64,000 nucleotides of DNA, taken from assembly GCA_937919165.1 (NCBI GenBank), contig CALFPO010000026.1:1-64000 (forward strand), in the 5' to 3' direction. Positions 32,950 through 41,627 of this stretch are shown here, piece by piece. Each line of letters begins with the position of its first letter. The first letter of the stretch is position 1. Source of the DNA: an uncultured Bacillota bacterium. GTDB lineage: Bacteria > Bacillota_I > Bacilli_A > Erysipelotrichales > Erysipelotrichaceae. The notes beneath the pieces were generated by a model, which saw only the letters and a program-made list of their open reading frames with translations, did not search any database and had not been told where the DNA came from. The position numbers and the translations under genes were made by a program.

Positions 32950-34037
32950 AGATACTGATATTGGCAAATAGCTGTGTAGGCCTATACAAGTTCAGAAAGG
33001 AACTGCTGCAGAGACTGGTCAAAGATAACCATGAAGTTTTTGTGTCTGTTCCTGATGGAGAGTTCATTCCGCAGATAAAGGAAATAGGCTGCAGGTTCCT
33101 GGATACTGCAATCGAAAGAAGAGGAACCAATCCATTCAAGGACATGGGCCTTTTGAGGATGTATAAGTTCTATCTAAGCGAAATCAAGCCTGACATTGTC
33201 CTGACCTATACCATCAAGCCTAACGTATATGGCGGAATGGCATGCCGGAAATTTGGTGTACCTTATGTTGCGAATGTCACTGGCTTAGGATCGGCTGTAG
33301 AGAATGGTGGAATACTGCAGTTTGTGACTACAACCCTATATAAGATGGGTCTAAAGAAAGCTCAAATGGTTTTCTTCCAGAATGAAGCGAATCTTGATTT
33401 CATGAAGGAAAAAGGCATCGTCAAGAAAAACTATGATCTGATTCCTGGATCAGGAGTAAACCTGGAACAATACAGATTATTGGATTATCCAAAAAAGGAT
33501 ACTGTTGATTTTGTCTATGTAGGAAGAATGATGGCGGAGAAGGGCTTTGGTCTATATCTTGATGCAGCAGAATACATAAAGGCAAAATATCCTGAAACGG
33601 TATTCCACATCTGTGGCCAATATGAAGATGACTTCAAGGATAGAGTAGATAAGCTCATCAATGATGGCGTTGTCGTATACCATGGTTTGGTTGACGATAT
33701 GGTAAGCGTATATAGAGACATACACTGTACAGTTCATCCGACATACTATCCAGAAGGAATGTCGAATGTGCTGCTGGAATCTTTGGCATGCGGAAGGCCA
33801 ATCATCACAACCGATAGACCTGGATGCAAAGAGATAGTTGACGATGGAATTAATGGCTTCATGGTAAAGCAGAAAGATGCAAATGATCTGATCGAAAAGA
33901 TAGAGAAGTTCCTTCAACTTTCGTATGAAGAAAGAAAGAAATTGGGACTTAACGGACGAGAAAAGGTTGAAAAGAGTTTCGACCGCAATATCGTCATTGA
34001 AAGATATCTGGAAGAAATAGAAAAAGCAAAGAAATGA
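32946..34037 (+). CDS. Glycosyltransferase family 4 (PglA-like)
   Basis: This 363-residue GT-B enzyme follows the bacillosamine genes as PglA does in Campylobacter, where it adds GalNAc to lipid-linked bacillosamine. It has KILILANSCVGLYKFRKELL, TYTIKPNVYGGMACRKFGVP and NVTGLGSAVENGG, hallmarks of this branch, plus HPTYYPEGMSNVLLESLACG holding the E-x7-E motif. GalNAc/GlcNAc is the best guess for the donor. It overlaps its neighbours by 4 nt on both sides. Confidence 0.85.
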   Translation: MKILILANSCVGLYKFRKELLQRLVKDNHEVFVSVPDGEFIPQIKEIGCRFLDTAIERRGTNPFKDMGLLRMYKFYLSEIKPDIVLTYTIKPNVYGGMACRKFGVPYVANVTGLGSAVENGGILQFVTTTLYKMGLKKAQMVFFQNEANLDFMKEKGIVKKNYDLIPGSGVNLEQYRLLDYPKKDTVDFVYVGRMMAEKGFGLYLDAAEYIKAKYPETVFHICGQYEDDFKDRVDKLINDGVVVYHGLVDDMVSVYRDIHCTVHPTYYPEGMSNVLLESLACGRPIITTDRPGCKEIVDDGINGFMVKQKDANDLIEKIEKFLQLSYEERKKLGLNGREKVEKSFDRNIVIERYLEEIEKAKK

Positions 34038-35140
34038 ATAAACCAGTAAAAGTGCTTGAGATGATTGCGGTTCTTAACTATGGCGGATCTCAAGCGATGA
34101 TGGTCAATCTGATAAAGGCAATGGATAGAGACAAGGTCCAGTGCGATTTTGTCATTGACCACGAGGAAGCAGAACTTAATGGGCTGCGTCCGGTTGTTGA
34201 GGAATTGGGCTGCAAAGTCTATACCGTTCCGACTTTCAAGGGAACTAACGTAAGCGAAATCAAGGATGCGTGGAACAAGCTTCTTGATGAGCATCCTGAC
34301 TATCAGATTCTGCATTCGCATTCGCGCAGCTATGCCTCGATTTATCTTCCAATCGCCAAGAAGCATGGTCTGAAGACTATTATCCATAGCCACAACACAT
34401 CAAACGGAAAAGGGGTTGCTGCTTTGGTTAAGAATGTTCTTCAATATCCTTTACGCAAGATAGCTGACTACTTCATTGGCTGTTCAAGGGAAGCTGGTGA
34501 ATGGCTGTTTGGTGAGGAAGTAACTAACGGCGATAGATTCCATGTTTTGAATAACGCCATTGATACAGATAAATATATCTATGACGAAAAGATCAGAAAC
34601 GAATACCGCAAGGAATTCGGCATCAAGGATGAGAAAGTATTCATCCAGGTTGGAAGACTTTCAACACAGAAGAACCATGAATTTACCCTGAATGTTTTCA
34701 GCAAGCATATAAAGAATAATCCAGAAGATAAGCTGGTTATTGTCGGAAATGGTGAACTTGAAGGCGAAATCGAAAATAGAATCGATGAACTTGGAATGAG
34801 AGATAATGTCATTCATCTAGAAAACAGAAATGATGTGAATTGCTTGCTGCAGATGGCTGATGTCTTTCTGATGCCATCACTGTTTGAAGGATTGAGCGTA
34901 GCAGCTGTTGAAGCTCAGGCTTCAGGAATCAGATGTCTATTGAGCGATAATGTCGACAGAAACTGCGACATTACAGGATTATGCGAGTTTTTGCCTCTTG
35001 ATGAAGAGATTTGGATAAAGAAGATGAATGAGGAAATCATTCAAAGAGAAAACCATAAAGAAGATATCGTGAAGGGTGATTTCGATGTGAACGGCACTGC
35101 CAAGTGGCTTGAAGATTTCTATATAGGTATAGTAGAGTAA
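34034..35140 (+). CDS. Glycosyltransferase family 4 (EpsF-like)
   Basis: This 368-residue GT-B enzyme starts VLEMIAVLNYGGSQAMMVNL, the glycine-rich acceptor loop, has HSHSRSYASIYLPIAKKHG and FIQVGRLSTQKNHEF, and ends with SLFEGLSVAAVEAQASGI containing E-x7-E. It resembles EpsF/CapM-type transferases. It likely adds the next sugar after the PglA-like enzyme. Donor unknown. The flanking genes overlap or lie within 5 nt. Confidence 0.87.
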   Translation: MNKPVKVLEMIAVLNYGGSQAMMVNLIKAMDRDKVQCDFVIDHEEAELNGLRPVVEELGCKVYTVPTFKGTNVSEIKDAWNKLLDEHPDYQILHSHSRSYASIYLPIAKKHGLKTIIHSHNTSNGKGVAALVKNVLQYPLRKIADYFIGCSREAGEWLFGEEVTNGDRFHVLNNAIDTDKYIYDEKIRNEYRKEFGIKDEKVFIQVGRLSTQKNHEFTLNVFSKHIKNNPEDKLVIVGNGELEGEIENRIDELGMRDNVIHLENRNDVNCLLQMADVFLMPSLFEGLSVAAVEAQASGIRCLLSDNVDRNCDITGLCEFLPLDEEIWIKKMNEEIIQRENHKEDIVKGDFDVNGTAKWLEDFYIGIVE

Positions 35141-35145
35141 TAAGA

Positions 35146-36321
35146 ATGTGGTCAGATAAGAGATACGTAAACGTTATTATTGATGTGCTTTTGTTCCTTG
35201 TAGGAATCAATTTTTTGCATTATGGACAGCTGATACTTCCTGTTATCTGTCTTATGTTGTTCATAGACAGAAAATTTAGATTCAAGGTAAATAACTTAAA
35301 GACGTTTGTGGTGCTATGTCTATTTGCGATCGCGTTCTTTGCCTTCTCATATGGCTACAGTTTCTATTGCGTAATGGGATTCTGTCTGCCGATGGCTTAC
35401 TATATCGGATCAAATATGAAGGATATTAACGAGAACAATGTAGCTAAAGCCATATATATAATTGCCTTCGGCATGTCTGTTCATCTGATGCTTAACTTTG
35501 CATACGACTATTATGTTCTTGGCCCTGGATTCATGGGAAGACATCATCACTACGATATATGGACCCAAGGAATAGTGGCGGTAACTACAACAGCTGTCAA
35601 CAGCATACCTATCATCTATTCCATATACTACGTGATTTTCTATGAAACAGATCGAATATGGAAAGTAACGGGAATGGTATTCTTCTTGGCGTCGATGATA
35701 TACAATCTTGCGCTAGGAAGAAGAACCCCTGTATACATACTGATCATCTCTTTTGTGTTCTCGGTGCTTTATGAGAAGCTTGTTTTGAAGCATAAGAAAA
35801 AGGATCTCAGTAAAGCGTTGAAGCTTTCTATTGTGATTGTATGTGTTGCCTTTGTTACTTTTGTTTTTGCATACATGCTAAATATCTTCAATTTGAAATC
35901 CGCAATCGGAGAACTCTATATAATCACTAAGTTCAAAGAAGGATTGCTGGATATGGAAAGGCTGAAGATATTTATCGGCGCAGTTAAATTGGCCCCATAT
36001 CATTTGTTCGGAGGACAGGAAATCAGTTCTATCCTTGAAATAGAGGTTCATGACCTATGGATGGATACGTATGATTTCGCTGGTATTGTGCCATATGCTT
36101 TGCTTATCGTTTATTCAATTATCTATCTGTTGAATATGGCTAAAGCTTTAAGAAGCGGAATATCCAATGGCTTCAAGATATTCGTTTTAAACATATCTGT
36201 TTCGACAGGCTTGCTAATGTTCATTGAACCAGTAATGACAGGATCATCGTTGTTCCTTATCTGTTCGGTGATGATTGGGGCATTGATAGAAGGGATGCTG
36301 AATGAGAATGAAGGAAAATAA
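35146..36321 (+). CDS. wzy: O-antigen/capsule polymerase (Wzy-like)
   Basis: This 391-residue membrane protein has about ten helices and one larger extracytoplasmic region, the usual arrangement of Wzy polymerases, which join repeat units outside the membrane. Sequence conservation in Wzy is low; the assignment rests on topology and on place between glycosyltransferases and a flippase. The KLAPYHLFGGQEI segment and a later WMDTYDFAGIVPYALLIV, as in polymerase C-terminal loops, support it. It overlaps the flippase gene by 20 nt. This is the only polymerase candidate seen in the window. Confidence 0.72.
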   Translation: MWSDKRYVNVIIDVLLFLVGINFLHYGQLILPVICLMLFIDRKFRFKVNNLKTFVVLCLFAIAFFAFSYGYSFYCVMGFCLPMAYYIGSNMKDINENNVAKAIYIIAFGMSVHLMLNFAYDYYVLGPGFMGRHHHYDIWTQGIVAVTTTAVNSIPIIYSIYYVIFYETDRIWKVTGMVFFLASMIYNLALGRRTPVYILIISFVFSVLYEKLVLKHKKKDLSKALKLSIVIVCVAFVTFVFAYMLNIFNLKSAIGELYIITKFKEGLLDMERLKIFIGAVKLAPYHLFGGQEISSILEIEVHDLWMDTYDFAGIVPYALLIVYSIIYLLNMAKALRSGISNGFKIFVLNISVSTGLLMFIEPVMTGSSLFLICSVMIGALIEGMLNENEGK

Positions 36322-37573
36322 GTTCGCAAAGAATGCATCTTGGATAATGATTGGCCGCATATTCCAGCTGGGACTTACTTTTGTCACGACCATGCTGGTT
36401 TCAAGATATCTTGGCCCTGACCAGTATGGCAAGATAACTTTGGCATATTCGTATGTATCTTTGTTCATTCCTATATGTGCTTTGGGAATGAACGATATCG
36501 CCATAAAATCATTCATCGACAACAAGGACAAAGAAGATGAAACGTTAGGCACAATGCTGTGCCTTAGACTTGTTGCAGCAATCTTTTCTGTTGGGCTTCT
36601 ATATATCATCTTGAGAATCAAGAGCGATAATCCGGTCACTATTGCCGTGGGAATACTTCAGTCGATTTCGTTGATGTTCCAGATATTTGAATCTATTTCG
36701 TACTGGTATCAGGCAAATATGATGTCAAAGAAGGTTGGAATAATATATGCCGTTTCCTATACTTTGACCGCTATATTCAGGATTGCGGGTTTGATTGTCA
36801 AAAGAGATATCAACTGGTTTGCCTTTGCGGTATCACTTGATATCGTTGTCATTGCCGTTTTGCTTCTATATGTATATTTCAAGGATGGACACAGATTGTC
36901 TTTCTCATGGAAGCTTGGAAAGCAATTGTTGAGCAAGAGCTATCACTACATATTTGCCAGCATTATGGTCGTCATCTACAGCAAAGCTGATACCATCATT
37001 CTTGGAAATATGGTTGATGATGCAAGCGTTGGCTGCTATGCGGCTGCCACCACCTTATGCAACGCCTGGCCATTTGTCTTAACAGCCATCATTGATTCAG
37101 CTAGTCCTATCATCATTGAATATTCAAAGTCAGATAGGAATCTGTATTACAGCAGTCTGAAGAAACTGTATGCGGCAATATTCTATATTGGAGTTGCTGC
37201 AGCACTTGCATTCAACATCGGCTCATCGCTGATCATCAATCTGATATATGGTGCAGAATATGCACCAGCAATCATGCCGCTTAGGATTGTGAGCTGGAGC
37301 ACCATCTTTGCCTATCTTGGCGTGTCACGAACCATCTGGATGCAGTGCGAGAACAAGCTCAGATACGAAAAGACTCTGTCTCTTTTAGGCGCGATCATCG
37401 ATATTGTCTTGAACTATGTTCTGATTGGAAGATTCGGAATCAATGGTGCAGCTATGGCTTTGACCATCACTCAGATCATGACCAATCTGGTATTCCCGTT
37501 GATCATCAAACCGACAAGAGAGAATGGAAAGCTTATACTTGAGGCAATAGCGCTTAAGGGGGTTCTGAAATGA
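36302..37573 (+). CDS. wzx: Polysaccharide flippase (Wzx-like)
   Basis: This 423-residue MOP-superfamily protein with about 12 helices begins NASWIMIGRIFQLGLTFVTT and SRYLGPDQYGKITLAYSYV, the classic flippase start. It should flip the lipid-linked repeat made by the PglC-dependent pathway; the polymerase is directly upstream. It is distinct from the flippase at 19861. Its stop overlaps the VTC-domain gene by 4 nt, so the following trio is co-transcribed with it. Confidence 0.9.
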   Translation: MRMKENKFAKNASWIMIGRIFQLGLTFVTTMLVSRYLGPDQYGKITLAYSYVSLFIPICALGMNDIAIKSFIDNKDKEDETLGTMLCLRLVAAIFSVGLLYIILRIKSDNPVTIAVGILQSISLMFQIFESISYWYQANMMSKKVGIIYAVSYTLTAIFRIAGLIVKRDINWFAFAVSLDIVVIAVLLLYVYFKDGHRLSFSWKLGKQLLSKSYHYIFASIMVVIYSKADTIILGNMVDDASVGCYAAATTLCNAWPFVLTAIIDSASPIIIEYSKSDRNLYYSSLKKLYAAIFYIGVAAALAFNIGSSLIINLIYGAEYAPAIMPLRIVSWSTIFAYLGVSRTIWMQCENKLRYEKTLSLLGAIIDIVLNYVLIGRFGINGAAMALTITQIMTNLVFPLIIKPTRENGKLILEAIALKGVLK

Positions 37574-38262
37574 AATACAGAACCGAATGGAAATACATAT
37601 GTACAGACTATGATATGGATCTGCTTAGACCAAAGATTGCAGCTGTGCTGAAACTTGATGGCAACGCCAACAAGGAAGTCTACAATATCCATAGCCTATA
37701 TTTCGATGACTACAACAATGCTTGCGCTTTCGACAACGATGCTGGTGCAAGCGAAAGATACAAGTGGCGCATACGCTATTATGATGACAGCACCGACTTC
37801 ATCAGATTGGAAAAGAAAGAGAAGATCGGTGAACTCTGCTATAAGCGCGATTGTCCTATAAGCAGAAAACAATATGATGCTATCATTGAAGGGGAAATAG
37901 GAAGCGTGCTTTCAAGCAGCGATGATAGATTGCTGAAGGAATTCTGTGCTGAGATTCTCGCCAGACATTTCAAGCCGAAGATCATCATCGATTATGAACG
38001 TCAGGCTTATGTTGAGCCAATATCTCACATTAGAATAACGTTTGACCGCAATATCTGTGGATCACTAGATATAGATCGTTTCTTTGAGAGAGACTATTTA
38101 AAGTATCCGCTCCAGGAAATGTATCAGCATGTATTGGAAGTTAAATTTGATGATGTCTTGCCTGGCTATCTGGAAAGCATATTGCGTGCAGGAAGACTAG
38201 AAAGAAATACATTCAGCAAGTATTATCTCGGTAGAGTGATACTGGAAAGGAATTTGTTATGA
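37570..38262 (+). CDS. VTC-domain protein (polyphosphate polymerase-like)
   Basis: This 230-residue soluble protein matches the VTC domain, a triphosphate-tunnel fold that makes polyphosphate from ATP in yeast. The basic and acidic tunnel residues are visible: RTEWKYI, SLYFDDYNN, KWRIRYY, IRLEKKEK, RITFDRN and LEVKFDD, then SKYYLGR. In Bacillota such proteins are regularly found with a DUF4956 protein and a CotH kinase, as here. Whether it makes polyphosphate or another phosphorylated product is not known. It is fused to neither partner and overlaps both neighbours by 4 nt. Confidence 0.88.
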   Translation: MKYRTEWKYICTDYDMDLLRPKIAAVLKLDGNANKEVYNIHSLYFDDYNNACAFDNDAGASERYKWRIRYYDDSTDFIRLEKKEKIGELCYKRDCPISRKQYDAIIEGEIGSVLSSSDDRLLKEFCAEILARHFKPKIIIDYERQAYVEPISHIRITFDRNICGSLDIDRFFERDYLKYPLQEMYQHVLEVKFDDVLPGYLESILRAGRLERNTFSKYYLGRVILERNLL

Positions 38263-38936
38263 GCTTTATTTCGGAAGTATTATCAGCATTATTCTCAAGA
38301 GTCGGATATGATGTGGCTCCTTTGTCTACAATCATTTCCGTTCTGGTAGTTACGCTTATCATGTCGGTATATGAATTTGTCGTGTATCGTTTGGTTTCGC
38401 ATCGTGCGATCTACAACAAACAGTTCCATGTGGCTATCTTGGTAATTCCTTTCTTCATCAGCTCAATCGTTATGGCTTTGCAATCTAACATCGTCATAAC
38501 CTTAGGAACAATTGGCGCCTTGGCAATCATCAGATTCAGAACAGCCATCAAGGATTCTACCGATATGATCTATCTTCTTTGGAGCATCTATGTAGGAATC
38601 ACCTGTGGATGCCGTCTCTATGAATCATGCATCCTTACATCATTGACTGTAACGGTGATACTGCTTGCGGTAAATCTTCTTGGCGGCAAGCTGTTCAAGA
38701 ATCCTTATATATTGATCGTCAACAGCAAAGAAGACATTGAAGATAAGCTGAGCGAAGCAATAAAGAACAATACAAAATCACTCAGGCTCAAGAGCAGAAA
38801 CTATACAAACAAGGGTGTCAATTACGTATACGAACTGAGTCTTAAGAATCCTGAAGATCTAACAAAGGCCATCAGACAGCTTGAAGGCATCGATCAGTTC
38901 TCGCTGCTTGAATACGACAGCAACGATATCATCTAA
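38259..38936 (+). CDS. DUF4956 membrane protein
   Basis: This 225-residue protein has four hydrophobic helices in the first 145 residues, including LGTIGALAIIRFRTAIKD, the family's conserved core, and a soluble C-terminal domain (about 150-225) with a ferredoxin-like pattern. DUF4956 proteins have no proven role but repeatedly accompany VTC-domain genes. It could be a membrane conduit or anchor for the VTC product. Its stop shares a base with the start of the CotH gene. Confidence 0.85.
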   Translation: MSFISEVLSALFSRVGYDVAPLSTIISVLVVTLIMSVYEFVVYRLVSHRAIYNKQFHVAILVIPFFISSIVMALQSNIVITLGTIGALAIIRFRTAIKDSTDMIYLLWSIYVGITCGCRLYESCILTSLTVTVILLAVNLLGGKLFKNPYILIVNSKEDIEDKLSEAIKNNTKSLRLKSRNYTNKGVNYVYELSLKNPEDLTKAIRQLEGIDQFSLLEYDSNDII

Positions 38937-40552
38937 TGAAAAAGAAGAGTCTGGCAATTCTGTTCATCGCATTATCCATATTGGTAATTGGGCTGTTTTT
39001 TGGCATGGAGAATCATGGTGTTCCTACCTATGTTGAACAGTTCTCTTCATTATGCATTGAAGATGCAGACTCTATACGTTCCGGAAAAGACAGAACCAAT
39101 TCGCTTAAGGCTGATCTTTCTTTCAATGGCTTCCAGCTTTTCTACGATCGAAAGGACAACAACTATTTCTATTCCCTTCAGGAAGGCAACAGCTTTGCGT
39201 ATGATCCGCTTGTCATGTGGCAATCAAGCAATATTAAGGTTGCCTTTGAAGGAAACGGAATAAATGACGAAACAATCAAGAATAACGAAACAAATACAAT
39301 AATCCTATACAACGACAAGCAATACAGCGAATATAAATTGACCTGCACAACCTTGCCGATCATCAATATCGATATGTTCGAAGATGATTTTGGCTCTAAC
39401 TACAGCGATTGCACCTTCACCATTTTTGACAATAGATCAGGTGATGATGGCAAATGCGAACAGTATGAAGGAAAGGTGAGAATCAGAGGCGGATCTACTG
39501 GCGATCTGCCAAAGCCTGGACTAAGAATCGAGCTTGATAGTGTACTGAAGGGCGACAACAATAAGGACGAAAAGAAGTACGATTTGTTTGGCTTGGAGCC
39601 TGACAATGAATATGTAATATATACATCAAACGTTGAGAAGGATTTTGTCAGAAACGTCTTTTCCACCAATCTTTGGTATGACACGTGCGCTGACGACAAT
39701 ATGTTTGGAATAAAAGCCGGAATGTCATACAAGTATGTTGAATTATTTAAGAACAACGAGTATTGGGGACTATGCGCAATCGGCAATCCTATAAGCAAGA
39801 AGAGGGGCTATGTCGATCTTGATCCAAAATCAGACAAGTATCCATTGGAGAACATATACAAGTGCAATTTCGTTGGTGACGAATCCATTCTTGATATAGA
39901 AAAATCTGGAGCAGATAATAGTTTCTTTTCGAAGACAAATATAGATGTTGATGGTTCCAGAAAGCCTTTATATGACTATTTCAAAACCATAATCTATTCT
40001 AATAATGCCGATGAATTGCGTGATTGCGCCGATATGGATAATGCCATTGACATATTTCTGTTCTACAATCTCATTCAAGGCTGGGATAATTCCTGGCTAG
40101 AAGAAGGGAAAGTAAAGCTAAGGAATACATATCTTATTTCAAAAGTATGTGATTCCGGAACCAAGATACTCTTTGTGCCATGGGATCTTGATAGAACGTG
40201 GGGCAAAGAAGCCGGTGCTACAGATAATCTTATGGACTATACGAAGAATTATGATGTCTTGGCAAATCCAGTCGAAAAATTATTGCTTCATAAAGACGAA
40301 GACATCAAAGATGAAGTGCTTGAAAAATACCGCAATTATAGAAGCAACGAGTGGTCTGATGATGAAATCATGAGCCTTTTGAATAAATATGAAAAGGAAA
40401 TATATTGTTCCGGAGCTTTTGCAAGAGATTGCCTAAGATGGCCGGATAATGAACATGATTCTGACGTGAATCTTGATGTTTTTAAAGAATATGTAATTAA
40501 TAGGCTCCATTATTTTGACGAGTACATTGAGACCAAAATGGTTTCAGAATGA
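38936..40552 (+). CDS. CotH-kinase family surface protein
   Basis: This 538-residue protein has an N-terminal signal/anchor helix (LAILFIALSILVIGLFFG) and an extracytoplasmic CotH domain. CotH proteins of spore formers are atypical protein kinases. The conserved blocks are readable as VRIRGGSTGDLPKPGLRIEL, VELFKNNEYWGLCAI and the catalytic FVPWDLDRTWGKE, where the Asp residues would bind metal. The expected RGNS..W loop is altered to RGGSTGD. It is the last gene of the VTC-DUF4956-CotH trio and is followed by a new promoter. Substrate unknown: a surface protein or the glycan itself. Confidence 0.85.
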   Translation: MKKKSLAILFIALSILVIGLFFGMENHGVPTYVEQFSSLCIEDADSIRSGKDRTNSLKADLSFNGFQLFYDRKDNNYFYSLQEGNSFAYDPLVMWQSSNIKVAFEGNGINDETIKNNETNTIILYNDKQYSEYKLTCTTLPIINIDMFEDDFGSNYSDCTFTIFDNRSGDDGKCEQYEGKVRIRGGSTGDLPKPGLRIELDSVLKGDNNKDEKKYDLFGLEPDNEYVIYTSNVEKDFVRNVFSTNLWYDTCADDNMFGIKAGMSYKYVELFKNNEYWGLCAIGNPISKKRGYVDLDPKSDKYPLENIYKCNFVGDESILDIEKSGADNSFFSKTNIDVDGSRKPLYDYFKTIIYSNNADELRDCADMDNAIDIFLFYNLIQGWDNSWLEEGKVKLRNTYLISKVCDSGTKILFVPWDLDRTWGKEAGATDNLMDYTKNYDVLANPVEKLLLHKDEDIKDEVLEKYRNYRSNEWSDDEIMSLLNKYEKEIYCSGAFARDCLRWPDNEHDSDVNLDVFKEYVINRLHYFDEYIETKMVSE

Positions 40553-40561
40553 ATGAGATGA

Positions 40562-40567
40562 TATAAT
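40562..40567 (+). promoter_or_regulatory. Extended -10 promoter before UDP-FucNAc genes
   Basis: ATGATATAAT gives TATAAT with an upstream TG. The ATG at 40602 is 34 nt downstream with a consensus Shine-Dalgarno (AAGGAGG at 40585-40591). No -35 box is evident. It would start the fnlA-B-C operon. Confidence 0.6.
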
Positions 40568-40601
40568 TTTCTTAGAATCCTAACAAGGAGGATTGTTTAT
40601 T

Positions 40602-41618
40602 ATGTTCAAGAATAAGGTATTGCTTATTACCGGCGGAACGGGTTCATTCGGTAACGCCGTAACAAAGAGATTTTTGACTACGGATATAAAAGAGATAAGA
40701 ATTCTCTCTCGTGACGAGAAGAAGCAGGATGATATGCGTCATGAGTATCAGCAGAAATATCCAAAGTTTGCCGATAAACTCAAGTTTTTCATCGGCGATG
40801 TTCGTGACTACAAATCAATAGAATATGCATTTAAGGGTGTAGACTATGTCTTCCATGCGGCAGCGCTGAAGCAGGTCCCTTCATGTGAGTTCTATCCGAT
40901 TGAAGCAGTAAAGACCAATGTGCTTGGTTCTGATAATGTAATCGATGCATGTGTTAAGAATGGCGTAAAGAAGGCTATCTTCCTTTCTACCGATAAGGCT
41001 GCCTATCCAATCAATGCTATGGGCATGACAAAGGCTTTGATGGAAAAGAATGTCATTGCCAGATCAAGACAGCTGCAGAAGGGCGATACTGTTCTATGTC
41101 TTACAAGATATGGAAACGTCATGGCATCAAGAGGAAGCGTAATTCCGCTGTTTGTTGAACAGATTGAAAACAATCAGCCAGTGACAGTGACAAATCCTGA
41201 CATGACCAGATACATGATGACTCTTGATGAGGCTGTTGAACTGGTGCTGTTCGCTTTTGAGAACGGAAATCAGGGAGATCTGTTTGTTCAGAAAGCACCA
41301 GCAGCAACAATTGGAACTTTAGCTCAGGCTGTTGTTGAACTCAAGGGCAACAAGGACACAAAGATCGTAAACATCGGTACTAGACATGGCGAGAAATTAT
41401 ATGAAGTGCTCGTCACAAAAGAGGACATGGTGAAGGCTGAGGATCTTGGCGACTACTATCGCATTCCAGCCGACAATAGGGACCTCAATTACGACAGATA
41501 TATCGAAAAAGGCACAAAGAAACTTGATGAAGGAAAAGAATATAATTCCCACAATACAAAACGTCTAGATGTAGATGGAATGAAGAAGCTTCTGAAGAAG
41601 CTTGACATGTTCAATTAG
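40602..41618 (+). CDS. fnlA: UDP-GlcNAc 4,6-dehydratase/5-epimerase (FnlA/CapE)
   Basis: This 338-residue SDR enzyme starts the route from UDP-GlcNAc to UDP-N-acetyl-L-fucosamine by dehydration and epimerisation. It has ITGGTGSFGNAV for NADP, FHAAALKQVPSCEF, and the STDKAAYPINAMGMTKALME active site (Met-Lys type). The frame extends to a TTG at 40593, but ATG 40602 sits 10 nt after AAGGAGG and is clearly right. FnlB and FnlC follow. It is the soluble CapE type, unlike the membrane-bound dehydratase at 28610. Confidence 0.92.
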   Translation: MFKNKVLLITGGTGSFGNAVTKRFLTTDIKEIRILSRDEKKQDDMRHEYQQKYPKFADKLKFFIGDVRDYKSIEYAFKGVDYVFHAAALKQVPSCEFYPIEAVKTNVLGSDNVIDACVKNGVKKAIFLSTDKAAYPINAMGMTKALMEKNVIARSRQLQKGDTVLCLTRYGNVMASRGSVIPLFVEQIENNQPVTVTNPDMTRYMMTLDEAVELVLFAFENGNQGDLFVQKAPAATIGTLAQAVVELKGNKDTKIVNIGTRHGEKLYEVLVTKEDMVKAEDLGDYYRIPADNRDLNYDRYIEKGTKKLDEGKEYNSHNTKRLDVDGMKKLLKKLDMFN

Positions 41619-41627
41619 GGGTGAATT

